From the NCBI GenBank assembly GCA_045632525.1, contig JAZQWV010000065.1:1-47413 (forward strand): a DNA stretch of 47,413 nucleotides, written 5' to 3'. The notes under the pieces were generated by a model. That model made no database searches. It saw nothing but the letters and a program-made list of their open reading frames with translations, and had not been told where the DNA came from. Below are positions 41,643 to 47,413 of this stretch, in pieces. Origin of the DNA: Fimenecus sp045632525. Lineage in GTDB: Bacteria; Bacillota; Clostridia; Oscillospirales; Acutalibacteraceae. Made by a program: the position numbers and the translations under genes. Each line of letters starts with the position of its first letter. Positions within the stretch are counted from its first letter, which is position 1.

Positions 41643-42896
41643 ATGGCTAAAAGAGCAAAAGGTTCAGGCACATTAAGAAAAAGAAGTGACGGCCGATGGG
41701 AAGGTCGTATAATCATTGACAAAGACGAAAATGGAAAAAACATATACAAGACAGTTGTAAGCAAAAAGAAATATGAATGTGAAGAAAGATTAAAAGCATT
41801 GCTTGATGAAAAAGCAGAAGCAGAAAAACAAGCAAATGAAACTACGGAAAATAGATATAATAATTGTAAAAATCCAACCGTTAAGGAATGGATAGAGATA
41901 TGGATTAACAACTACTGCAAAGGTTATCTTAAACCTACAACAGTAGATGGTTATGAAGCTATTATAAGAAGTTACATAAACCCCTACATTGGAAACTTAC
42001 ATTTAAAAGATTTAACTACATTGACTTGCCAACAATACATAATGGATATTTATGAAAATGGCAGAGTGAATAAAGAACGAGCTAAAAACAACAAGAAAGA
42101 GATTGGATTAAGCTCAAGAACAATTAAATCAGTAAAAATCGTTCTTCATGCGGCTTTACAAAAAGCTGTGGATGAAGAAATTATAATAAAAAATCCTACC
42201 AATAATCTTAATCTACCTAAAGGTAGAGAAAGAGGAATGAGGACATTAACAAAAGAAGAAAGCAACCGTTTGCTCGTAGAAGCTCATAATAGCGGTTGCT
42301 TTGAATTTTATTATCTTGAATTAACCACCGGATTAAGACTTGGTGAAATAACAGCACTTGAATGGGATGACTTTGATGCTGATAAAATGTCATTGAGAAT
42401 AAACAAACAAGCACAAAGAATAGACGGTATAATCAGACCTGAAACACCAAAAACAAAAGCATCAATAAGAACTATAGCATTAAACAAGAGTTGTGTAGAT
42501 ATATTGAACAGATTAAAAAGTCAACAAGCAAAAGGAACTAAACTAATGTTTCCGTCTCCTGTGACTAGTACATATCGTGACCAAAATGGAGTTTTAAGAC
42601 AACTTAAAAGAATGCTCAAAAGAGCCAATCTCCCTGATGTCAGATTTCACGATTTAAGACATACTTGTGCAACCATTGCTCTTGAAGAAGGCGTTGATAT
42701 TAAAGCTGTGTCAAATATGCTTGGACATACGGATTGCGGATTTACAATGAATACATACATTCATGCAACAGATAAGCTTAAACAGTCTGCGGCAGATAAG
42801 ATGCAAAGTGCATTTGAGATAGGTTTTAATCAAGCAGAAAGTAATATAATAATTGAAAATCCAGATACAAAATCAGGAACGATAAGTGGTCCATAA
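41643..42896 (+). CDS. int: Tyrosine integrase of the genomic island
   Basis: 417 residues from the ATG at 41643 (MAKRAKGSGTL), with AAGGAG 8 nt upstream. Three-domain Tn916/lambda type: arm-binding AP2-like domain (about 8-50, GSGTLRKRSDGRWEGRI), SAM-like core-binding domain (about 75-185), catalytic domain (195-400) with R in TTGLRLGEI, HDLRHTCATI (H-x-x-R), MLGHTDCGF (H) and the nucleophile tyrosine in NTYIHA. It ends 100 bp from the 3' end of tRNA-Arg, the predicted attachment site. It differs from the recombinase at 14.5-15.4 kb by the added arm-binding domain. Confidence 0.92.
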   Translation: MAKRAKGSGTLRKRSDGRWEGRIIIDKDENGKNIYKTVVSKKKYECEERLKALLDEKAEAEKQANETTENRYNNCKNPTVKEWIEIWINNYCKGYLKPTTVDGYEAIIRSYINPYIGNLHLKDLTTLTCQQYIMDIYENGRVNKERAKNNKKEIGLSSRTIKSVKIVLHAALQKAVDEEIIIKNPTNNLNLPKGRERGMRTLTKEESNRLLVEAHNSGCFEFYYLELTTGLRLGEITALEWDDFDADKMSLRINKQAQRIDGIIRPETPKTKASIRTIALNKSCVDILNRLKSQQAKGTKLMFPSPVTSTYRDQNGVLRQLKRMLKRANLPDVRFHDLRHTCATIALEEGVDIKAVSNMLGHTDCGFTMNTYIHATDKLKQSAADKMQSAFEIGFNQAESNIIIENPDTKSGTISGP

Positions 42897-42942
42897 GTGG
42901 TCTAAAGCAGTTTTCTCACTAATCAAACAAAATTGAACAGAA

Positions 42943-42987
42943 AAAGAAAAAAGCCTCAAACCCACGCAAAATCAATGGTTTTGAGAC
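42943..42987 (-). terminator. Terminator of tRNA-Arg
   Basis: On the minus strand GTCTCAAAAC pairs with GTTTGAGGC, followed by TTTTTTCTTTTT, directly downstream of the tRNA CCA end. It lies between the integrase and the tRNA, so it may have come with the island. Confidence 0.75.
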
Positions 42988-42995
42988 TTTTAACT

Positions 42996-43072
42996 TGGCA
43001 CGCCGGAAGGGATTCGAACCCCCGACCTTTTGGTTCGTAGCCAAACACTCTATCCAGCTGAGCTACCGGCGC
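42996..43072 (-). tRNA. tRNA-Arg (anticodon ACG), probable island attachment site
   Basis: 77 nt with encoded CCA. Acceptor GCGCCGG pairs with CCGGCGT; the D arm GCTC/GAGT, the anticodon arm TTTGG-CTACGAA-CCAAA (anticodon ACG) and the T arm with GTTCGAATC are all intact. The 3' end faces the integrase gene 100 bp away, the usual arrangement for elements that insert into the 3' end of a tRNA. No second copy of the 3' end was seen in the window. Confidence 0.95.
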
Positions 43073-43097
43073 ATATACGACTTTCAGCCGCCCGAAT

Positions 43098-43126
43098 ATA
43101 ATACCATTAGAAATATAAAAAGTCAA
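43098..43126 (-). promoter_or_regulatory. Promoter of tRNA-Arg
   Basis: On the minus strand TTGACT (43121-43126), a 17-bp spacer, TATTAT (43098-43103), followed by a GC-rich discriminator typical of stable RNA promoters. Confidence 0.85.
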
Positions 43127-43178
43127 CAGTTTTTTGAAAATAATTAAAAACATTTGCATTTTTCTTTGTTAGTATTTA

Positions 43179-43206
43179 TTGACAATCCATTCCTTTGTGA
43201 TATACT
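43179..43206 (+). promoter_or_regulatory. Promoter of the acyltransferase gene
   Basis: TTGACA (43179-43184), 16-bp spacer, TATACT (43201-43206), about 38 bp before the start codon. Confidence 0.8.
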
Positions 43207-43243
43207 TGTAAAGTATTTCGCAAACATCTCGGAGGTAATTATA

Positions 43244-44152
43244 ATGAAAGTCTTAAATAGTTTTCATTTTGGTATTCAAAGAAAAATCATCGCTAATATG
43301 ACAACAGAGAGTTGGGACAATATCCCACACATCGCGTTCAACTATGAGCCTGATGTTACTGATTTTGTGAACTTTTGCAAAGAACTTAACGCAACAAGAG
43401 AAACAAAAATTTCACTTAATACATATTTCTTAAAGGTTATCATCGAAGGTCTCAAAGCAGCACCTATTCTCAATTCTCACATTGAGTTTGATAAAAAACT
43501 TGTTCGTGGTAAGGTGACAACCTTTGAAAGCATCGATATTTCAATGCCAATGATTTTGCCAAATGATGAAATGATGACAATCACACTTCACGACCTTGAA
43601 AATAAGAGTGTTGAGCAAATTCAGAGCGAAATGGCAGACATTCGTCGTCGTGCAGAAAATACAAATCTTACAGAAGCAATGTTTGAAGTTTCAATGGAAA
43701 ATACAATCGAAGCCTTGAAAAAAGGTCAGATTAAAAAGGTTATCAACCGTCTTATCGGCTCAAAAACGGGTAAATACAGAGTTAAAACTCTCACAGGAAA
43801 AGCAAAGAGAGAATATGAAAAAATCCCAAGAGAAGACCGAATCACAAAAGACGATATCCGTCAAGGCTCTGTAACAGTTTCAAATGTTGGCTCACTTTAT
43901 CGTGGTCAGCGTGGCAATGTTACTATTCTCGAAGTTGTGCCACCACAGGTTTCAACATATTGCCTTGCAGCAGTACAAGACAGAGCAATCGTTGTAACAA
44001 AAGAAAACGGTGAAAAAGAAATCGAAGTAAGACAAATTCTTCCAATCTGTATGGCAATCGACCACAGAGCATTGGATTTTGGTCAGTCAGTACCATTTAT
44101 GAAGCGTATGGACGAAATCTTCGCAAATCCACAAGAAATTGAAAATTGGTAA
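43244..44152 (+). CDS. 2-oxoacid dehydrogenase E2-type acyltransferase domain protein
   Basis: 302 residues from the ATG at 43244, with GGAGG upstream. The protein corresponds to the catalytic domain of dihydrolipoamide acyltransferases / chloramphenicol acetyltransferase fold: FNYEPDVTDFVNFCKEL near the start, SVTVSNVGSLYRG in the middle and the active-site HRALD (IDHRALDFGQSV) near the end. It lacks lipoyl and E3-binding domains, so it is not a pyruvate dehydrogenase subunit. Stand-alone forms of this family are common in Ruminococcaceae and their substrates are unknown. It has its own promoter and shares a convergent terminator with the decarboxylase. Confidence 0.85.
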   Translation: MKVLNSFHFGIQRKIIANMTTESWDNIPHIAFNYEPDVTDFVNFCKELNATRETKISLNTYFLKVIIEGLKAAPILNSHIEFDKKLVRGKVTTFESIDISMPMILPNDEMMTITLHDLENKSVEQIQSEMADIRRRAENTNLTEAMFEVSMENTIEALKKGQIKKVINRLIGSKTGKYRVKTLTGKAKREYEKIPREDRITKDDIRQGSVTVSNVGSLYRGQRGNVTILEVVPPQVSTYCLAAVQDRAIVVTKENGEKEIEVRQILPICMAIDHRALDFGQSVPFMKRMDEIFANPQEIENW

Positions 44153-44158
44153 AATAAA

Positions 44159-44185
44159 AGAGAGTATACCGTACTCTCTTTTTTT
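44159..44185. terminator. Terminator between convergent genes
   Basis: Arms AGAGAGTA and TACTCTCT with a 5-base loop and a run of seven T on the + strand. Confidence 0.85.
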
Positions 44186-44186
44186 G

Positions 44187-45515
44187 TTATCTAACAACCA
44201 AAATTTTATCAATATTATATTTCTTGAACAATTCGATATGCTCATTAGTGATTTTTTCACCACTAACTGCAATGGGAATAGCAGGTGGGCAAGATACACA
44301 AGGACTTGCACAAACCCGACCGAGTGCATTTTGAATATCTATTTCTTCACTTTCACAAAAAATACTCTCACGAATTGTCAAAACTCTTTCTGCCTTTGGA
44401 ATTTCAATATTTGAAGCATCTTTTTTAGCATCTGCATTGATATTTTCAAAGGCTTTTTTTAGTTTTTCAAAATCTTCGTCGCTATTTTGTGGACTGAACA
44501 TAAACACCACAAAATCATCATCTGCATATTCAAATTCAATGCCGCATCCACGAAGATAACATTTGAAATCAATGTCGAATCCACAAAAATCAACGGTAAG
44601 CTTCAATGGCTCTTGTGATAAAATCGCAAATCCTTTTGAATTGATTAAACATCCCAATTCTGCAACTTTTTCTGCACAAATTTCAATATCATTTTTGATT
44701 TTTTCGTCAATATATTTGTTACACAAATCCAAAGATTGCAAAATTAAATATGACGGACTCGTTGAACCGAAAATCGCCATTGCATTAACAACATTTTGCG
44801 AGAAATTATATTTATCATTCTTTGCAATATGCAAATATCCACCACCTGTGAGCACAGGTAATGTCTTGTGTGCCGAGTCGCAACACATATCTGCTCCAAG
44901 TGTTATTGGGTGTAAATCTTGTTTATAAAATTTCAAATAACTGCCGTGCGCATTGTCAACGAGAAGGGGAATATCATAACTTTTGCACACCTTTGCAATA
45001 CTGGGGATATCACTCATTCCACCCAAGTAATCAGGGCTTGTGATATACACCGCAAATGGCTTTCTATCAAGGCTTTTAAGTGCTTTTTCAACCATTTCAC
45101 CATTCACAATGCAAGAGCAAATACTATCAGTATTTTCGGGATAAATCCATTCTACATCTGCATCAAGTTTAGCAAGTGCATAGATAAAAGACTTGTGCGC
45201 ATTTCGTCCTGCTAACACAAAAGGTCTTTGATTTTTGTCTGCTTTTAAATATGCCAAGTAAAGCATTGCATTGATACTTTGACTTGACCCACCAGCAGAA
45301 TAAATTGTCTTTGCAGTGCCAAAAAGGTGAGCGGCATTTTCTTCGCTTTTTCTGATTATTCCGTCGGGCGCATATAATTCGTCTGCACCCTGAATTTCAG
45401 TAATATCAAAGGCTTCACAGCCTAAAAAAGACACACCCTTATGACCCGGCATGTGAAGTCGGGCAGTATTACTTTTAATGTAATTCTGCACAAAGTCAAA
45501 AATTGGTGTGTCCAT
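44187..45515 (-). CDS. Orn/Lys/Arg decarboxylase family protein (fold type I PLP)
   Basis: 442 residues. RLHMPGHKG near residue 20, GADELYAPDG, YSAGGSSQSINAM (cofactor phosphate), LLVDNAHGSY and CDSAHKTLPVLTGGGYLH, with the PLP lysine in SAHKT, mark the short arginine/lysine/ornithine decarboxylase family of Gram-positive bacteria (SpeA/Cad type, about 450-490 residues). The C-terminal part contains a cysteine-rich CASPCVSCPP segment. It starts 12 nt after the SCIFF maturase stop codon, in one operon with it. The substrate cannot be fixed from sequence alone; arginine for polyamine synthesis is the usual one. Confidence 0.85.
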   Translation of the reverse strand: MDTPIFDFVQNYIKSNTARLHMPGHKGVSFLGCEAFDITEIQGADELYAPDGIIRKSEENAAHLFGTAKTIYSAGGSSQSINAMLYLAYLKADKNQRPFVLAGRNAHKSFIYALAKLDADVEWIYPENTDSICSCIVNGEMVEKALKSLDRKPFAVYITSPDYLGGMSDIPSIAKVCKSYDIPLLVDNAHGSYLKFYKQDLHPITLGADMCCDSAHKTLPVLTGGGYLHIAKNDKYNFSQNVVNAMAIFGSTSPSYLILQSLDLCNKYIDEKIKNDIEICAEKVAELGCLINSKGFAILSQEPLKLTVDFCGFDIDFKCYLRGCGIEFEYADDDFVVFMFSPQNSDEDFEKLKKAFENINADAKKDASNIEIPKAERVLTIRESIFCESEEIDIQNALGRVCASPCVSCPPAIPIAVSGEKITNEHIELFKKYNIDKILVVR

Positions 45516-45527
45516 TTGTTTTATTCC

Positions 45528-46901
45528 TTATTTGTCATAGTTTTCTGCTACTTGAATCATCACAGCACATTCGATTCTCTTTTTAAAGAGTTCGCAACCA
45601 TATTCATAAATACCTGTGATTTTACCCGATGCGTGATATGAGTTTGCAGCGCAACCACCTGAGCAATAAAGCTTTGCCCAACAGTCGTTACATTCAGGGC
45701 GAGCATAAGCATTACAAAGCTTGAATTCGTTTTGAATTTCTTTGTTTGTAACACCATCATAAATGTTACCTAAAAGGTATTTTGTGTCACCAACGAATTG
45801 ATGGCAAGGGTAAAGGTCACCAGTAGGGGTAACTGCCATATATTCTGTGCCTGAGCCACAACCTGAAATTCTCTTGTAAATACAAGGACCGTGTGTTAAG
45901 TCAAGCATATAGTGATAGAATGTGAACCCGTTGCCGTTCTTTTTGCGTTTAATCATTTCTTTTGCAAGAATTTCATATTGCTCGAAGAGAATTGGCAAAT
46001 CTTCTTGAGTCAAAGCACTTGCATCTTCTGGTGAGCAAACAACAGGCTCCATACTAAGCTCTGTAAAGCCTAAATCTGCCATGTGGAAAATATCATTTGT
46101 GAAATCCACATTCTTATGTGTGAATGTGCCACGCATATAGTAGTTCTTACCACCACGACGTTTAACAAACTCTTGGAATTTTGGAACAATAGTGTCATAA
46201 CTACCGCGTCCCATATAGTCAACTCTGAGTCTGTCGTGAACATCTTTTCTTCCGTCAAGGCTTAAAACAACATTGCTCATTTCACGGTTTGAAAACTCAA
46301 TAACATCATCATCAATGAGCATTCCGTTTGTTGTCAGTGTGAAACGGAAATTCTTGTTGTGAATTTTTTCTTGCACACGAGCATAAGAAACTAATTCTTT
46401 AACAACATCCCAGTTCATAAGTGGCTCGCCACCGAAGAAGTCAACTTCAAGATTTCTTCTTGTACCTGAGTTTTCAATAAGAAAATCAAGTGCACGCTTA
46501 CCAACCTCAAAACTCATTAATGCTCTGTCACCGTGATATTTACCCTGACTTGCAAAGCAATATTCACAGTTCAAATTGCAAGTGTGAGCAACGTGAAGAC
46601 AAAGAGCTTTGATTACTGTATTTCTGTTCTTGAAATCGAAAGCCATACCCTCATAAGTGTCAGGGGTATAGAGCTTGCCGTTTTCTTCAAGAGTTTTAAC
46701 ATCTTCTATGCAGTCAAGAACATCTTGTTCTGTAATCTGCTCATTCTTATATGTATCAATTATGTACTTAACAATTTCGTCAGCGGTTTTGTCCTTATAC
46801 ATTGCGATAATGTCATAAGCTACTTCGTCAACCACGTGAACAGACCCCGAGCAAGTGTCAAGCACGATGTTATATCCGTTTAATTTATATTGATGTACCA
46901 T
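45528..46901 (-). CDS. scfB: SCIFF peptide radical SAM maturase
   Basis: 457 residues from the ATG at 46901 (MVHQYKLNGYNIVLD), with AAGGA 8 nt upstream. An N-terminal peptide-binding domain (RRE-like, 1-90) precedes the radical SAM core with CNLNCEYC binding the [4Fe-4S] cluster. The C-terminal SPASM domain has the cysteine series through ECNDCWAKLYCSGGCAANSYHASG. The enzyme installs thioether bonds in the SCIFF peptide, whose gene lies 70 bp upstream. SCIFF and its maturase are nearly universal in Clostridia, which supports the placement of the organism. Confidence 0.93.
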   Translation of the reverse strand: MVHQYKLNGYNIVLDTCSGSVHVVDEVAYDIIAMYKDKTADEIVKYIIDTYKNEQITEQDVLDCIEDVKTLEENGKLYTPDTYEGMAFDFKNRNTVIKALCLHVAHTCNLNCEYCFASQGKYHGDRALMSFEVGKRALDFLIENSGTRRNLEVDFFGGEPLMNWDVVKELVSYARVQEKIHNKNFRFTLTTNGMLIDDDVIEFSNREMSNVVLSLDGRKDVHDRLRVDYMGRGSYDTIVPKFQEFVKRRGGKNYYMRGTFTHKNVDFTNDIFHMADLGFTELSMEPVVCSPEDASALTQEDLPILFEQYEILAKEMIKRKKNGNGFTFYHYMLDLTHGPCIYKRISGCGSGTEYMAVTPTGDLYPCHQFVGDTKYLLGNIYDGVTNKEIQNEFKLCNAYARPECNDCWAKLYCSGGCAANSYHASGKITGIYEYGCELFKKRIECAVMIQVAENYDK

Positions 46902-46919
46902 AAAAATATCCTTCTCAAC

Positions 46920-46949
46920 AAAAAACAGGTAACACTTGCGCATTACCTG
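46920..46949 (-). terminator. Terminator between SCIFF and its maturase
   Basis: Arms CAGGTAA and TTACCTG close a 10-base loop and are followed by six T on the minus strand. It should let the short peptide be made in excess over the enzyme, with partial readthrough into scfB. Confidence 0.8.
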
Positions 46950-46971
46950 CTTTAAGCAATAAATTTTTTAA

Positions 46972-47121
46972 TTATTTATTTTCGCTGTTTTCACACTGCT
47001 GGTTAGCGACACCGCAAGATGTCTTACAAGCAGACTGGCAAGATGTCTGGCATTCGCCACAACCGCCCTTAACTGCGCTTTCCTGAAGGTTTCTTGTTTC
47101 GATTGTCTTAATTCTTTCCAT
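46972..47121 (-). CDS. scfA: SCIFF ribosomal peptide precursor (six cysteines in forty-five residues)
   Basis: 49 residues. It starts MERIKTIETRNLQESAV and has six cysteines at 21, 24, 28, 32, 36 and 43, within CGECQTSCQSACKTSCGVAN, the defining signature of SCIFF. AGGAG lies 9 nt before the ATG and a near-consensus promoter is upstream. The maturase forms thioether links from these cysteines to residues in the core. The mature product's role is still unknown for the family. Confidence 0.95.
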   Translation of the reverse strand: MERIKTIETRNLQESAVKGGCGECQTSCQSACKTSCGVANQQCENSENK

Positions 47122-47164
47122 AGTAATATCTCCTATCTGAATAATATCAAATATTTACACAGAA

Positions 47165-47193
47165 AGTATATCACAAGGGGAAATTACTGTCAA
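47165..47193 (-). promoter_or_regulatory. Promoter of the SCIFF operon
   Basis: On the minus strand TTGACA (47188-47193), a 17-bp spacer and TATACT (47165-47170): a near-consensus vegetative promoter, in line with strong constant expression. Confidence 0.85.
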
Positions 47194-47297
47194 GATATTT
47201 AAATTATAACTTGAATTTTTATTATTAAATTATAATTTGTAGGGGAAAATTAAATGCAAAATGCAAAGTGAAGGGTCTGCGACGCAATTATAATGCC

Positions 47298-47413
47298 TCC
47301 CTCTGACGAGGGAGGTGGCAAAATCTTTGATTTTGACGGAGGGAGAGATAGTTTTACTGTTCACTAAATCTCTCCCTCAGTCTGCTTCGCAGACAGCTCC
47401 CTCGTCAGAGGGA
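47298..47413. repeat. Palindromic MITE-like repeat with 17-bp inverted ends
   Basis: TCCCTCTGACGAGGGAG at 47298-47314 is repeated as its exact complement at the end of the window (47397-47413). A second internal pair, GAGGGAGAGA and TCTCTCCCTC, lets the element fold into one long hairpin. It is far richer in G and C than its surroundings and has no coding capacity. Repeats of this style are scattered in Ruminococcaceae genomes as I recall. The true right end could lie beyond the window. Confidence 0.8.

Noticed and set aside
41643..42896. Complete conjugative element within the window
   Set aside because: Only the recombination end is present; no relaxase, coupling protein or type IV secretion genes are visible.
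44187..45515. Decarboxylase as part of the island's enzyme set
   Set aside because: It lies beyond the tRNA border, in one operon with the SCIFF maturase, so it belongs to the backbone.

Overview
The window is AT-rich DNA from a Gram-positive anaerobe of class Clostridia, most likely a gut member of the Ruminococcaceae/Oscillospiraceae. The evidence is a C-terminal dockerin, the SCIFF peptide with its radical-SAM maturase, AgrBDCA-type quorum sensing, strong AGGAGG ribosome binding sites, and T-rich intrinsic terminators. The chromosomal backbone appears only at the right end (from about 43.0 kb): tRNA-Arg(ACG), an acyltransferase, an Orn/Lys/Arg-type decarboxylase, the SCIFF maturase and the SCIFF peptide. 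A tyrosine integrase and excisionase lie against the 3' end of the tRNA. The DNA to their left is therefore probably an integrated genomic island whose far end is outside the window.

Layout. 0-5.5 kb: a membrane protein cut by the window edge and a large secreted dockerin protein. 6.1-14.2 kb: a stand-alone LytTR regulator and a 2332-residue protein joining a GHKL ATPase, phosphoribosyltransferase-like domains and a metallophosphoesterase, preceded by LytTR-like direct repeats. 14.4-26.1 kb: a XerC/D-like tyrosine recombinase followed by two adjacent segments, each bounded by an inverted pair of recombinase-like sites. Segment A (15.45-20.59 kb) holds ATP-grasp ligase + KamA-like radical SAM on + and TIR + STAND NTPase on -. 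Segment B (21.42-26.11 kb) holds a Cap15-like membrane protein, an aminotransferase-like enzyme and an NspC-like decarboxylase on +, and a pentapeptide-repeat protein on -. A fixed four-helix membrane protein lies between them. 26.3-36.1 kb: a secreted beta-helix-type protein, a 39-residue peptide, a cluster of small hairpin repeats, and a 2020-residue RHS/YD protein with a candidate immunity protein. 36.3-39.6 kb: agrC, agrA, an XRE regulator, agrD and agrB. 39.6-42.9 kb: small regulators, a structured GC-rich stretch, excisionase and integrase.

How the parts may work together. All four sites at 15.45-26.11 kb share 10-bp arms around a 7-bp centre. The centre is the same within a pair and different between pairs, as expected for two DNA inversions made independently by one tyrosine recombinase. 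In segment A the repeat continues through a common leader and AGGAGG, so inversion would exchange which operon (ligase/radical SAM or TIR/STAND) follows the fixed membrane-protein gene. Elsewhere, GCATTT-type direct repeats 21 bp apart stand in front of the RHS gene, the beta-helix gene and the giant GHKL-PRT-phosphoesterase gene. This suggests control by LytTR regulators and, for the first two, by the agr peptide signal. The inversion model and the regulatory links are inferences from sequence; no experiment or database search was possible.
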